Shown one piece after another: positions 30,022-40,237 of a stretch of DNA of 64,000 bases. Below the pieces are notes generated by a model. The model had not been told where the DNA came from. It made no database searches and saw only the letters and a list, made by a program, of their open reading frames with translations. The translations under genes and the position numbers were made by a program. Every line of letters begins with the position of its first letter. Within the stretch, counting starts at the first letter, position 1. Location of the stretch: assembly GCF_902859745.1 (NCBI RefSeq), contig NZ_CADIJW010000030.1, forward strand, positions 1 through 64,000, given 5' to 3'. The stretch comes from Achromobacter dolens. Lineage in GTDB: Bacteria; Pseudomonadota; Gammaproteobacteria; Burkholderiales; Burkholderiaceae_B.

Positions 30022-33000
30022 TCACGCAGCCAGTTGTTGCGGGTTGGCTGCACGCCACATTTCACCCAATGCGCGGCGGTAGTCCGTCGGCATGACCTTT
30101 ACGAATTTGCCGCGCGAGGCTTCCCAGTCGCCCAGGATTTCGCGGGCGCGGAAGCTGCCGGTGTAGCGGAAGTGGTCTTCCACCAGGCGGCGCAGGATGG
30201 CTTCATCCGTCTCGCGCTCGCCGCCGCGCTGCGCGCTGTGCCAGACGTCGATGTTGTTCTGGGCCTGCTGTTCCGCGTGCGGCAGCACGGCTTCCAGTTC
30301 GACCATCGACAGGTTGGCGCGCTGCTTGAGCGTGCGTTCCGGATCCCACACGTACGCCACGCCGCCCGACATGCCGGCGGCGAAGTTGCGGCCGGTGGCG
30401 CCCAGCACTACCACGGTGCCGCCCGTCATGTATTCGCAGCCGTGGTCGCCGGTGCCTTCCACGACCGTGGCGGCGCCCGAGTTGCGCACCGCGAAGCGTT
30501 CGCCGGCCACGCCGTTGAAGAAGGCCTCGCCCGCCAGCGCGCCGTACAGGACGGTGTTGCCGGCAATGATGTGGTCGGGGCCGAAGCCGCGGAAGTCATT
30601 GGGCGAGCGCACGATGATGCGGCCGCCCGACAGGCCCTTGCCGACGTAGTCGTTGCCTTCGCCCACCAGGTCCATGGTGATGCCATGGGCCAGGAACGCG
30701 CCGAAACTCTGGCCGGCGGTGCCGTTGCACTGGATGTGGATGGTGTCGTCCGGCAGGCCGTCGTGGCCGTAGCGCGCGGCCACGGCGCCCGACAGCATGG
30801 CGCCGATGGTGCGGTTGCGGTTGCGCACCGGCACGATGAACGAGACCTTCTCACCGCGCTCCAGCGCCGGCTTGCTGCGCTCGATCAACTGGTGGTCCAG
30901 CGCGCCGGCCAGGCCATGATCCTGTTCTTCGGTCTGGCGCACTTCGGCATCGGACTGCGTCTGGTGGAACACGCGGGTGAAGTCCAGGCCCTGCGCCTTC
31001 CAGTGCTCGACGCCCGAGCGCATGTCCAGCAGGTCGGCGCGGCCGATCAGGTCGTCGAACTTGCGGATGCCCAACTGGGCCATGATCTCGCGCACTTCCT
31101 CGGCGATGAAGAAGAAGAAGTTGACGACGTGCTCGGGCTTGCCCTGGAACTTCTTGCGCAGCACCGGATCCTGCGTGGCCACGCCCACCGGGCAGGTGTT
31201 CAGGTGGCACTTGCGCATCATGATGCAGCCTTCGACGACTAGCGGCGCCGTGGCGAAACCGAATTCGTCGGCGCCCAGCAGCGCGCCGATGACGACGTCG
31301 CGGCCGGTCTTCATCTGGCCGTCGGCCTGCACGCGGATGCGGCTGCGCAGGCGGTTCAGCACCAGCGTCTGCTGGGTTTCGGCCAGGCCCAGTTCCCAGG
31401 GCGTGCCGACGTGCTTGATGGACGAGACCGGCGAGGCGCCCGTGCCGCCGTCATGGCCGGCGATCACGACGTGGTCGGCCTTGGCCTTGGCCACGCCCGC
31501 GGCCACCGTGCCGACGCCGACTTCCGACACCAGCTTGACCGAGATCGAGGCCTTGGCGTTGACGTTCTTCAGGTCGTGGATCAGTTGCGCCAGGTCTTCG
31601 ATCGAGTAGATGTCGTGGTGCGGCGGCGGCGAGATCAGGCCCACGCCCGGCACCGAGTAGCGCAGCTTGGCGATGTACTCCGAGACCTTGTGGCCCGGCA
31701 ACTGGCCGCCTTCGCCGGGCTTGGCGCCCTGCGCCATCTTGATCTGGATCTGGTCGGCCGACGACAGGTACTCGGCGGTGACGCCGAAGCGGCCGGAGGC
31801 CACCTGCTTGATCTTCGAGCGCAGCGAGTCGCCCTTCTTGAGCGCGACGTCGGCTTCGATGCGTTCGGAGCCGAGCACCGAGGCCAGCGTGTCGCCGTCC
31901 TTGATGGTGCTGCGGCCTTCGCGCATTTCGGCGCGGTAGCGCAGTTCGTCTTCGCCGCCTTCGCCGGTGTTGGACTTGCCGCCGATGCGGTTCATGGCCA
32001 CGGCCAGCACCGAGTGGGCCTCGGTCGAGATCGAGCCCAGCGACATGGCGCCGGTGGCGAAGCGCTTGACGATGTCCTTGGCCGGCTCGACGTCATCGAG
32101 CGGGATGGCGCGCGACGGATCGAAGCGGAACTCGAACAGGCCGCGCAGCGTCATGTGGCGGCGGCTCTGGTCGTTGATGATCTGCGCGTACTCCTTGTAC
32201 GTGCGGTAGTTGTTGGCGCGCGAGGCGTGCTGCAGCTTGGCGATGGAATCCGGCGTCCACATGTGCTCTTCGCCGCGCACGCGGTAGGCGTACTCGCCGC
32301 CCGCTTCGAGGTCGTTCGCCAGGACCGGGTCGCTGCCGAAGGCGGCGCGGTGCTGGCGCAGCGCTTCCTCGGCCACCTGGAAGATGCCGATGCCTTCGAT
32401 GTTGGAGGCGGTGCCGGTGAAGTACTTGTTCACCAGGCTGCTCTGCAGGCCGACCGCTTCGAAGATCTGGGCGCCGGTGTAGGACATGTAGGTGGAGATG
32501 CCCATCTTGGACATCACCTTGTTCAGACCCTTGCCGATTGCCTTGATGAAGTTCTTGACGGCCTTTTCCGGGTCGCTCATCTTGCCCAGCGATTCCAGCG
32601 CCAGGTAGGGGTGGATGGCTTCGGCGCCATAGCCGCCCAGCAGCGCGAAGTGGTGCACTTCGCGGGCCGAGCCGGTTTCCACCACCAGGCCGGTGTTGGT
32701 GCGCAGGCCGGCTCGGATCAGGTGCTGGTGCACCGCCGAGGTGGCCAGCAGGGCGGGGATGGCCACGCGCTCGCTGTCGACCAGGCGGTCCGATACGATC
32801 AGGATGTTGTAGCCGCTTTGCACCGCGTCCACGGCGCGCGCGCACAGCGCGGCCACGCGGGCTTCGATGCCCTCGGGGCCCCAGGCGGCCGGGTAGGTGA
32901 TGTCCAGCTCGAAGCTGCGGAATTTCTTGCCCGTCACCTGCTCGATGTCGCGGATCTGCGCCATGGCGGCGAAGTCCAGCACCGGCTGCGACACTTCCAG

Positions 33001-34761
33001 GCGCAGCGGCGGGTTGACGTTGTTGATGTCCAGCAGGTTGGGCTTGGGGCCGATGAACGACACCAGCGACATCACCATCTGCTCGCGGATCGGGTCGATC
33101 GGCGGGTTGGTGACCTGGGCGAACAACTGGCGGAAATAGTTGTAGAACGGCTTGGCGCGGTCGGACAGCACGGCCAGCGGGGCGTCGTTGCCCATCGAGC
33201 CGATCACTTCCTCGCCGGTCGAGGCCATGGGTTCGAGGATGAACTTGTAGTCTTCCTGGGTCCAGCCGAAGGCCTGCTGGCGATCCAGCAGCGACACCGA
33301 CGATTGCGTGGCGACGGCGGCCTGGCGCGGGGCCGGCAGCGATTCCAGCTTGATCTGCAGGCGTTCGATCCACTGGCGGTACGGACGGCTGTTGGCCAGT
33401 TGCAGCTTGATCTCGGCGTCGTCGATGATGCGGCCCTGTTCCAGGTCGATCAGGAACATCTTGCCCGGCTGCAGGCGCCACTTCTTGACGATGCGGTTCT
33501 CGGGGATCGACAGGGTGCCGGCTTCCGAGGCCAGGATGACCATGTCGTCGTCGGTCACCAGGTAGCGCGCCGGGCGCAGGCCGTTGCGGTCGAGCGTGGC
33601 GCCGATCTGGCGGCCGTCGGTGAACGCGACCGCGGCGGGGCCGTCCCACGGCTCCATCATGGCGGCGTGGTATTCGTAGAAGGCGCGCCGGCTTTCGTCC
33701 ATCTGCGTGTGCTGTTCCCAGGCTTCCGGGATCATCATCATCATGGCGTGGGCCAGCGAGTAGCCCGAGTTCACCAGCAGTTCCAGGCAGTTGTCGAACG
33801 TGGCGGTGTCCGACTGGCCTTCATAGACGATGGGGTACAGCTTCTTCAGGTCGTCGCCCAGCACGGCCGACTGCATCATGCCTTCGCGGGCGCGCAGCCA
33901 GTTGAAGTTGCCCTTGACCGTGTTGATTTCGCCGTTGTGGGCGATCATGCGGTACGGGTGGGCCAGCGGCCAGGCCGGGAAGGTGTTGGTCGAGAAGCGT
34001 TGGTGCACCAGCGCCAGCGCCGACACGGTGCGCGGATCGGCCAGGTCGCGGTAGTAGCGGCCGACCTGGTCGGCCAGCAGCAGGCCCTTGTAGACCACGG
34101 TGCGCACCGAGGCCGAGGGCACGAAGTATTCCTTGCCGTGCGCCAGGTGCATGTTCTGAATGGCGTGGCTGGCGGTCTTGCGGATCACGTACAGCTTGCG
34201 TTCGAGCGCGTCGGGCACCATCACATCGGCGCCGCGGCCGATGAACAACTGGCGGATCACGGGTTCGCAGTCGCGCACGGTGGGCGACATCGGCATGTCG
34301 ACGTCCACGGGCACGTTGCGCCAGCCCAGCACGACCTGGCCCTCGGCGCGCACCGAGCGCTCCAGTTCCTGTTCGCAGGCCAGGCGCGAGGCGGTTTCCT
34401 TGGGCAGGAACACCATGGCCACGCCGTATTCGCCGGGCGGCGGCAGGGTGATGCCGTGCTGGGCGAACTCGTCGCGATAAAGCGTGTCCGGGATCTGGAT
34501 CAGGATGCCGGCGCCGTCGCCCATCAGCTTGTCCGCGCCCACCGCGCCGCGGTGATCGAGGTTTTCCAGGATCTTCAGGCCCTGCTGGATGATGGCGTGG
34601 CTTTTCTTGCCCTTGATGTGCGCCACGAAGCCCACGCCACAGGCGTCATGCTCGTTATTGGGGTTGTACAGGCCCTGGGCCGGCGGCAGGCCGATGCGGC
34701 TGGCATCGATCGGGGTCGCCTTGGGGGTGGGACAGGATTCGTTCGGGGTGATTTGGGGCAT
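30022..34761 (-). CDS. gltB: Glutamate synthase large subunit GltB
   Basis: GltB uses glutamine and 2-oxoglutarate to make two glutamates. At 1579 residues it is full length. The class II glutaminase nucleophile is C41 ([11 protein letters not shown]), exposed after removal of a 40-residue propeptide. The FMN-binding GOGAT domain includes [14 protein letters not shown] and [21 protein letters not shown]. The 3Fe-4S cysteines appear as [17 protein letters not shown] near residue 1185, and the C-terminal GXGXG helix domain is intact. A promoter is proposed at 34811-34839. Confidence 0.97.
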   Translation of the reverse strand: MPQITPNESCPTPKATPIDASRIGLPPAQGLYNPNNEHDACGVGFVAHIKGKKSHAIIQQGLKILENLDHRGAVGADKLMGDGAGILIQIPDTLYRDEFAQHGITLPPPGEYGVAMVFLPKETASRLACEQELERSVRAEGQVVLGWRNVPVDVDMPMSPTVRDCEPVIRQLFIGRGADVMVPDALERKLYVIRKTASHAIQNMHLAHGKEYFVPSASVRTVVYKGLLLADQVGRYYRDLADPRTVSALALVHQRFSTNTFPAWPLAHPYRMIAHNGEINTVKGNFNWLRAREGMMQSAVLGDDLKKLYPIVYEGQSDTATFDNCLELLVNSGYSLAHAMMMMIPEAWEQHTQMDESRRAFYEYHAAMMEPWDGPAAVAFTDGRQIGATLDRNGLRPARYLVTDDDMVILASEAGTLSIPENRIVKKWRLQPGKMFLIDLEQGRIIDDAEIKLQLANSRPYRQWIERLQIKLESLPAPRQAAVATQSSVSLLDRQQAFGWTQEDYKFILEPMASTGEEVIGSMGNDAPLAVLSDRAKPFYNYFRQLFAQVTNPPIDPIREQMVMSLVSFIGPKPNLLDINNVNPPLRLEVSQPVLDFAAMAQIRDIEQVTGKKFRSFELDITYPAAWGPEGIEARVAALCARAVDAVQSGYNILIVSDRLVDSERVAIPALLATSAVHQHLIRAGLRTNTGLVVETGSAREVHHFALLGGYGAEAIHPYLALESLGKMSDPEKAVKNFIKAIGKGLNKVMSKMGISTYMSYTGAQIFEAVGLQSSLVNKYFTGTASNIEGIGIFQVAEEALRQHRAAFGSDPVLANDLEAGGEYAYRVRGEEHMWTPDSIAKLQHASRANNYRTYKEYAQIINDQSRRHMTLRGLFEFRFDPSRAIPLDDVEPAKDIVKRFATGAMSLGSISTEAHSVLAVAMNRIGGKSNTGEGGEDELRYRAEMREGRSTIKDGDTLASVLGSERIEADVALKKGDSLRSKIKQVASGRFGVTAEYLSSADQIQIKMAQGAKPGEGGQLPGHKVSEYIAKLRYSVPGVGLISPPPHHDIYSIEDLAQLIHDLKNVNAKASISVKLVSEVGVGTVAAGVAKAKADHVVIAGHDGGTGASPVSSIKHVGTPWELGLAETQQTLVLNRLRSRIRVQADGQMKTGRDVVIGALLGADEFGFATAPLVVEGCIMMRKCHLNTCPVGVATQDPVLRKKFQGKPEHVVNFFFFIAEEVREIMAQLGIRKFDDLIGRADLLDMRSGVEHWKAQGLDFTRVFHQTQSDAEVRQTEEQDHGLAGALDHQLIERSKPALERGEKVSFIVPVRNRNRTIGAMLSGAVAARYGHDGLPDDTIHIQCNGTAGQSFGAFLAHGITMDLVGEGNDYVGKGLSGGRIIVRSPNDFRGFGPDHIIAGNTVLYGALAGEAFFNGVAGERFAVRNSGAATVVEGTGDHGCEYMTGGTVVVLGATGRNFAAGMSGGVAYVWDPERTLKQRANLSMVELEAVLPHAEQQAQNNIDVWHSAQRGGERETDEAILRRLVEDHFRYTGSFRAREILGDWEASRGKFVKVMPTDYRRALGEMWRAANPQQLAA

Positions 34762-34810
34762 GGCGCGCTCCGCAGTAAGACTGCGTTCTAATGTTGCAGT
34801 GCAGGAACGG

Positions 34811-34839
34811 ACAATACCCCCGTAGGCAGTAGGGTGCAA
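34811..34839 (-). promoter_or_regulatory. Putative sigma-70 promoter of gltBD
   Basis: On the minus strand TTGCAC (34839-34834) and TATTGT (34816-34811) are separated by 17 bases, about 50 bases before the gltB ATG. The -35 hexamer lies inside one arm of a long inverted repeat (see 34832-34880), which implies control at this promoter. Confidence 0.45.
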
Positions 34840-34880
34840 TAGAAACATAAGGGGTGCGACCCTAATTTATTCATTGCACC
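34832..34880. promoter_or_regulatory. Concentric palindromes upstream of gltB
   Basis: Outer arms GGTGCAAT (34833-34840) and ATTGCACC (34873-34880) are perfect inverted copies centred at 34856.5. An inner GGGT-GCG-ACCC (34852-34862) has the same centre. The proximal outer arm covers the proposed -35. This looks like an operator for a multimeric regulator; nothing identifies the protein. The rest of 34762-35105 holds no coding region. Confidence 0.4.
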
Positions 34881-34910
34881 GTCATAGAGCATTAATATGG
34901 GGACATAACA

Positions 34911-34963
34911 AGGCCCGCACCAATCAAGGCTTGCGGCGACGGTGCGCCGACCCGCACGGGCCT
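34911..34963. other. Large imperfect stem-loop in the gltB-RAYT gap
   Basis: AGGCCCG (34911-34917) pairs with CGGGCCT (34957-34963), and an inner GCACC / GGTGC pair lies within. It is non-coding and follows the RAYT-like gene on the same strand. It might be a relic of a REP-type palindrome, or only a structured spacer. Confidence 0.3.
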
Positions 34964-35105
34964 CAAGGGGGTGAATCCCTCGATTTCGCCATATTTTGTC
35001 CCCAATTATTGTGATGCTTTTTGGCGAATTCGGAGGCCGGTCGGCGCCTCTCGGCTGGCGTGCGAACGCACGCGATCCTGCCGCCTCGGAGATTGCGGCG
35101 GTATG

Positions 35106-35125
35106 AAAAAAGCGCCCGAAGGCGC
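35106..35125 (-). terminator. Rho-independent terminator of the RAYT-like gene
   Basis: On the minus strand GCGCC-TTCG-GGCGC is followed directly by six T residues, just after the stop at 35130. The stable UUCG tetraloop and U-run make this a clear intrinsic terminator. Confidence 0.8.
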
Positions 35126-35129
35126 CTGG

Positions 35130-35921
35130 TCAGGAGGATGATCCGCTTCCGGAGGTTCCGTTGGATGGCGGTGACGCCGGCGTCGCGGCCCCCCCGGCAT
35201 CGCTGCCGGACTCGGCGGCGGCCGGCGCGGCCGGCTTTTTGCGCGGCCGTCCGCGTTGGCCCGGGGCCACGCGGCGGCTGGCGGTATGGGCCAGGCTGGC
35301 GATGAAGCTCGGGCCGCCCAGCGCCCACTGGCCAGAAACAGCCTGTTCGATGCGCTGGCTTTCCTCGCGCGACAGGCCGTCCTGCAGGCGCTTGCGGTAG
35401 TTGGCCTGGCGGTCGAAGGGCGTGTTGCCGCAGGCCCAGTAGTCGGCATGGTCGGACTGCCACTGCGCCGGCGCGGCCGTGGTATTGCCGGTATGGCTGG
35501 AGGCCGAGGACCAAGGCCAGGAATCGGGATCCTGCGACGCGCCGCTGCGCACCGGATAGGTTTCCAGCCAGACCAGCGCGGGCAGAACCCAGGCGCCGGG
35601 CTCGAGCAGGGCGGATCGATAGCGGCCCGCGAACACCCGACCGCCGCGCAGGCGCGCCGCCAGGTTGCGGCCCAGCGTCTGCATCAGGCGCGGCAGGCCT
35701 TCCTCGTCGGCGGGGGTGGCCAGCAGCAGGATGCGGTCGTTGGCGAGCAGCCAGCCATGCACCGACACGCGGTGGCGCTGGGCCGATTCGCCCAGCCACG
35801 TGGCAAGCTGATTGAGGATATCGGCCGGGGCGGGCTGCGATGCCGCCGCCAGCGGCTGAATGAAATTGGCCTGCACCAGTTGGGGCAGCCCAGGGGCGTA
35901 CAGACGGGGCAGACGGGCCAT
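35130..35921 (-). CDS. Degenerate RAYT / IS200-like (Y1) transposase homologue
   Basis: A 263-residue protein with the frame of REP-associated tyrosine transposases. The markers are the N-terminal MARLPRLYAPGLPQLV, VFAGRYRSALLE, YPVRSG (122-127), DSWPWSS (133-139) and a late RGRPRKK (223-229). The catalytic residues are gone: the NHxHLL metal motif is N61-D-R-I-L-L, and the nucleophilic tyrosine before NPVR-A is W118. It has its own promoter and terminator and no frameshift, so it looks domesticated rather than decayed. It has a Ser/Ala/Gly-rich tail from 230. A DNA- or RNA-binding role is possible but unproven. Confidence 0.75.
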   Translation of the reverse strand: MARLPRLYAPGLPQLVQANFIQPLAAASQPAPADILNQLATWLGESAQRHRVSVHGWLLANDRILLLATPADEEGLPRLMQTLGRNLAARLRGGRVFAGRYRSALLEPGAWVLPALVWLETYPVRSGASQDPDSWPWSSASSHTGNTTAAPAQWQSDHADYWACGNTPFDRQANYRKRLQDGLSREESQRIEQAVSGQWALGGPSFIASLAHTASRRVAPGQRGRPRKKPAAPAAAESGSDAGGAATPASPPSNGTSGSGSSS

Positions 35922-35972
35922 AGTGTCAGGGCTTGCGCTTCCAGAAGAACGGGTTGTCTTCTCTCACGTATA

Positions 35973-36001
35973 TAAATAGTGCCACGGTGAACGCTGGTCA
36001 A
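35973..36001 (-). promoter_or_regulatory. Sigma-70 promoter of the RAYT-like gene
   Basis: TTGACC (36001-35996) and TATTTA (35978-35973) are separated by exactly 17 bases on the minus strand. The predicted leader to the ATG at 35921 is about 45 bases. This is among the best-matched promoters in the window. Confidence 0.6.
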
Positions 36002-36152
36002 GCCCCGCGATCACAATATGGGCGCGGAATCGCTACTTTTTGTGGAAAGGACTCCGATTCGGGCAGGTTAACATTCGGCGACGGATCCTCGTACCGTGGA
36101 TATACCCTAATTCCGACCGAATTTTCTTCAGCCTCAGACCCGGAGACCTCCC

Positions 36153-37016
36153 ATGCCCGCCTCCCTGGAACTCATTTCCCAGCATCGTTGTTTCGGGGGT
36201 TCGCAGCGCTATTACCGCCATGAGTCGGCCGAGATCGGCCTGCCGATGCGGTTTTCGGTGTTCGTCCCGCCGCAGGCCGAGCACGGCCCGGTGCCGGTGC
36301 TGTTCTACCTGGCCGGCCTGACCTGCACCGAGGAAACCTTCATGATCAAGGCGGGCGCCCAGCGCCTGGCCGCCGAACTGGGCGTGATGCTGGTGGCGCC
36401 CGACACCAGTCCGCGCGGCGCCAACGTGCCGGGCGAAGACGAGAGCTGGGACCTGGGCACCGGCGCTGGGTTCTACCTGGACGCGACCACCACGGCCTGG
36501 CGCGCCCACTACCGCATGGATAGCTACGTGACCCGCGAGCTGCATGGCATCGTCACCACCGCCCTGCCCGGCGACGCCGCGCGCGTCGGCATCTTCGGCC
36601 ATTCGATGGGCGGTCACGGCGCGCTGGTGCTGGCGCTGCGTCACCCGGGCAAGTTCCGGTCGGTCTCGGCGTTCGCCCCGATCGCCGCGCCCAGCCAGTG
36701 CCCGTGGGGCCAGAAGGCGTTCGGCGCCTACCTGGGCGAGAACCGTGACGACTGGGCCGCCTACGACGCCTCGGCCCTGATGCGCGGCTTGCGCCAGCCA
36801 TTCCCCGGCGGCATCCTGGTCGACCAGGGCACCGCCGACCAGTTCCTGGCCGAGCAGTTGTATCCCGAGGTATTCGAGGCCGCCTGCGCCAGCGCCGGCC
36901 AGCCCCTGGTGCTGCGCCGCCAGGACGGCTACGACCATGGCTATTACTTCATCTCGACCTTCATCGAGGATCACATCCGGTTTCACGTCGAGCGGCTTGG
37001 AAAGCCGGTCGCCTGA
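36153..37016 (+). CDS. fghA: S-formylglutathione hydrolase
   Basis: This alpha/beta-hydrolase (esterase D family) completes glutathione-dependent formaldehyde detoxification by hydrolysing S-formylglutathione. The 287-residue protein has the nucleophile S151 in GHSMGGHGAL, the acid D229 in DQGTADQF and H262 in YDHGYYFI. The LAGLTCTEETFM and SPRGANVPGEDESWD blocks are characteristic of the family. Its usual partner, glutathione-dependent alcohol dehydrogenase, is not beside it here. The 231 bases upstream are non-coding and contain the promoter of the divergent RAYT gene. Confidence 0.94.
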   Translation: MPASLELISQHRCFGGSQRYYRHESAEIGLPMRFSVFVPPQAEHGPVPVLFYLAGLTCTEETFMIKAGAQRLAAELGVMLVAPDTSPRGANVPGEDESWDLGTGAGFYLDATTTAWRAHYRMDSYVTRELHGIVTTALPGDAARVGIFGHSMGGHGALVLALRHPGKFRSVSAFAPIAAPSQCPWGQKAFGAYLGENRDDWAAYDASALMRGLRQPFPGGILVDQGTADQFLAEQLYPEVFEAACASAGQPLVLRRQDGYDHGYYFISTFIEDHIRFHVERLGKPVA

Positions 37017-37112
37017 CCCCTCGCTTCTATACTGGGCGGCCTGCCGTGGCAGGCCCGCGGCGGCTCCCGCCCGGCCCCTGGCCGCGGCGCCCTTTGCATA
37101 GGATCGGCTGAT

Positions 37113-37802
37113 TTGATCAACGGAATCGCTCCCTTCGTCTGGATTCTGCTGGCCGCGGTGGTCGTCTTCCTGCCGGGCCTGGCGATGCTGCTGGGCAAGG
37201 GCGGCCCGCGCGACGAGCGCGGCCGGCGCACCTTCCAGTTCCGCCCCGTGCGGCGCGTGTTCGGCCTGTTGCTGCTGTTGCTGGGCGGCGTGTCGGGGCT
37301 GCTGGCGCTGTCGCTGGTCCAGTTCTTCAAGCTGACCACCGACGAACCGGTGGCCCGGATCGAGGTCCGCCAGCAGGCGGAAGGCCAGTTCCAGGTCAGC
37401 GCCGCCGCGCCGGGCGTGGGCGCCAAGCAATATGTGCTGTATGGCGACCAATGGCAGATCGACGCCCGCGTGGTGCGCTGGCGCCTGCCGGCCCTGATGG
37501 CGGGCGTGTCGCCGCTGTATCGCCTGGAGCGCCTGTCCGGCCGCTACAGCGACGCCGCGCGCGAGGCCTCGGCGACGCGTTCGGTGCATGCGCTGGACGA
37601 CTGGCCGGCGCCGGACCTGGGGTCGCTCAAACAGAGCTTCCCGAACTGGTTTCCCTTCGTCGATGTCCAATTTGGCAGCGCGGCCTACATGCCGCTGTTC
37701 GATGGCGCGAAATACCAGGTCTATATGGATCCCCGCGGCGCGTTGTTCGTACGCCCGGATGGCGAGGCCACCGCGGCGGGACTGAAGCGGCTGGGGTGGT
37801 AG
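37113..37802 (+). CDS. Unrecognised two-helix membrane protein
   Basis: A 229-residue protein I do not recognise. It has two N-terminal hydrophobic segments (about 7-25 and 47-67) separated by a short basic loop. A soluble domain of about 150 residues follows, with aromatic-rich strands such as KQYVLYGDQWQIDARVVRWR and a late NWFPFVDVQFGSAAYMPL. The start appears to be TTG. The soluble part should face the periplasm if the short basic loop between the helices is cytoplasmic. It lies 96 bases after fghA and is followed by rpoH; no functional link is evident. Confidence 0.75.
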   Translation: MINGIAPFVWILLAAVVVFLPGLAMLLGKGGPRDERGRRTFQFRPVRRVFGLLLLLLGGVSGLLALSLVQFFKLTTDEPVARIEVRQQAEGQFQVSAAAPGVGAKQYVLYGDQWQIDARVVRWRLPALMAGVSPLYRLERLSGRYSDAAREASATRSVHALDDWPAPDLGSLKQSFPNWFPFVDVQFGSAAYMPLFDGAKYQVYMDPRGALFVRPDGEATAAGLKRLGW

Positions 37803-37923
37803 CCAACGCGTCCGGAGCCGTGCGATGGCCTGCCCGGCAAGGCGGATGGCCCTGCGGGCAGGTCGGAATTTAAAATGGGGTCGCATCGCGTGGAGGAAAC
37901 TTTGACGCGTCGCAATAGTCGAA

Positions 37924-37950
37924 TTAGCACTCCCTTTACTAGAGTGCTAA
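37924..37950. promoter_or_regulatory. CIRCE operator (HrcA site) upstream of rpoH
   Basis: TTAGCACTC, nine bases, GAGTGCTAA: an exact match to the CIRCE consensus bound by the heat-shock repressor HrcA. It lies 46 bases before the rpoH start. A TTGACG at 37902-37907 with a weak TAGCAC at 37925 (17-base spacer) could be the promoter, with CIRCE covering the -10, a repressing position. HrcA control of the sigma factor would tie the two heat-shock regulons together. Confidence 0.92.
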
Positions 37951-37996
37951 CATCGAATCCATGTCTTTACCCCTTCGCTTTCCGGAGACCGCCGCA

Positions 37997-38881
<885 letters not shown>

Positions 38882-38902
38882 TTTCCCGCCGCATCCATGC
38901 CC

Positions 38903-38926
38903 AGGGCCGCGATTCGCGGCCCTTTC
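38903..38926 (+). terminator. Rho-independent terminator of rpoH
   Basis: AGGGCCGCG-ATT-CGCGGCCCT, a 9-bp perfect stem 21 bases after the rpoH stop, followed by TTTCCATTT. The T-tract is interrupted but adequate. Confidence 0.7.
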
Positions 38927-39098
38927 CATTTGCCCCGCCGACCGCCCAGACCCAGGGAAGGGGCCGTGGCGGCCATTGTCGCGTCGCACCAATAAATTGA
39001 TACAAATTCGCCGCGAAATAACCGCCGATTTCAGAAACTTAATGCAGTGCGCCCCGCCTAACTTCACGTAGACCGCAAACTTTGGTTGGCAGTCTTGT

Positions 39099-39180
39099 CA
39101 TCCGTCTCGGCTTCTCCTCTTTCCCCTCCCCTATGAGACGGATGCTTGCGGGGCACCACGCATATGGTGCCCCGTTTTTT
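39099..39180 (+). ncRNA. Candidate small RNA with CU-rich anti-Shine-Dalgarno hairpin loop
   Basis: A 10-bp perfect stem (CATCCGTCTC 39099-39108 / GAGACGGATG 39135-39144) displays a 26-base loop made almost only of C and T, including TTCTCCTC and CCCCTCCCC. Four bases later a second 10-bp perfect stem ends in six T residues. There is no open reading frame. This two-hairpin layout, with a loop complementary to AGGAG/GGGG ribosome-binding sites, is typical of trans-acting bacterial sRNAs. The 5' end is unknown; transcription may begin anywhere from about 39000. It lies between rpoH and cpdA on the rpoH strand. Confidence 0.65.
39149..39180 (+). terminator. Strong Rho-independent terminator of the candidate sRNA
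   Basis: CGGGGCACCA-CGCATA-TGGTGCCCCG, a 10-bp perfect stem, then TTTTTTATT. It is oriented on the plus strand, 225 bases past the rpoH terminator, so it must serve a separate transcript. The opposite strand has no T-run after the stem. Confidence 0.9.
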
Positions 39181-39208
39181 ATTGCGCGCGCCAAACGCGT
39201 CGGGCCGT

Positions 39209-40048
39209 TCAGGCCGCCTGCGCGCTGGCCGGACCGGGCTGCGTTGCATGCCACAGGGCGTCCTGCACGCGCCGCACGCCGGTGGCCATCGAGCCATCCT
39301 GGTAGAGCTTGATCCAGCGATACCCGGGGGCGAGGTTGTCGACCACATGCTTGCCGTCGCGGATGCTGAACTGGAAGCAGGTGGAGGGCGTGGCCAGCAT
39401 GCGCAGGTTGTGGCGGCGGCGGTCGAACTCATGGTGCACGTGGCCCCACAGCAGCACACGCACCTGCGGCCAGCGCGCCAACAGCTTGAACAGCGCCTGC
39501 GGGTTGTCGATCATCATCGAATCATGCCAGTGGCTGTCGATCTGCATCGGGTTGTGGTGCATGGCCAGCAGCGTGTGTCGTCCGGGCGCCTCGGCCAGCG
39601 CCGCTTCCAGCAGATCGAGCTGGCTGTCGGGCAGGTGGCCGGCGTTCGAGCCGGGCACGGTGGTGTCCAGCGAAACCACGCGCCAGGCGCCCACGTCCGT
39701 CACGGGCACCGACCATTCGGGCAGTTCATGGCGCATCGCCACAGGCAGGTCGTGGTTGCCCGGCAGGCAACGGATCCGGGCGCCCTCCAGCGCCGGCGCG
39801 GCGCCCAGGATGGCGGCCAGGCGCTGGTAGGCGGCGGGCTCGCCGTCCTGGGACAGGTCGCCCGTGGCCAGCAGCAGGTCGGGGTGCTTGCCGTCGGCCT
39901 CGATCTGGCGCAGCACGGCGCGCAGGCTGGCATCGGTGTTGACGCCGAGCATCGCGGTGCCCGGTTCGCCGAACAGGTGGCAATCGGTCAACTGGACGAG
40001 CATGGCTGGGGCGTCGGTGCGCCGGGCCAGGGTATGGACGCGTGCCAA
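39209..40048 (-). CDS. CpdA-like metallophosphodiesterase
   Basis: A calcineurin-like phosphodiesterase of about 279 residues, resembling class III cAMP phosphodiesterase CpdA. The metal motifs are all present in order: LTDCHLFG (D-x-H), GDLSQDG, GNHD, the histidine in AMHHNP and GHVHHE. A TTG start at 40048 has a GGAG 7 bases upstream; the ATG at 40003 (MLVQLTD) is the alternative and gives 264 residues. It is divergent from an antiporter gene with a cyclic-nucleotide-binding-like domain, an intriguing pairing. Confidence 0.88.
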   Translation of the reverse strand: MARVHTLARRTDAPAMLVQLTDCHLFGEPGTAMLGVNTDASLRAVLRQIEADGKHPDLLLATGDLSQDGEPAAYQRLAAILGAAPALEGARIRCLPGNHDLPVAMRHELPEWSVPVTDVGAWRVVSLDTTVPGSNAGHLPDSQLDLLEAALAEAPGRHTLLAMHHNPMQIDSHWHDSMMIDNPQALFKLLARWPQVRVLLWGHVHHEFDRRRHNLRMLATPSTCFQFSIRDGKHVVDNLAPGYRWIKLYQDGSMATGVRRVQDALWHATQPGPASAQAA

Positions 40049-40237
40049 GTGCGGCTCCTGCGAAGTTTCTGCACGGGCTCCTACCTTACCTAAAAAACAT
40101 GTCCTGGCGCGTATCGCCCCACCCGATCGGGGTAACGAAACGTGCGCCGGAAATAGCCGTTCGCCGGAATCGACTGGAAAACCCGCTATTCTTGTGGAAC
40201 TTCTCACAAGCTTCATGATCGGGACGCGGCGTTATCC

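Noticed and set aside
31411-34791. 1126-codon open frame antisense to gltB
   Set aside because: It has the His/Gly/Val-rich composition typical of antisense frames in high-GC genes, while GltB is unambiguous.
34963-34992. Nine-codon reading frame (MAKSRDSPP) with a G-rich stretch upstream, possible gltB leader peptide
   Set aside because: It lies upstream of the proposed gltB promoter, has no glutamate or glutamine codon run, and is far from the gltB start.
38997-39002. TTGATA as -35 for the candidate sRNA
   Set aside because: No acceptable -10 lies 16-18 bases downstream, so no promoter was called.
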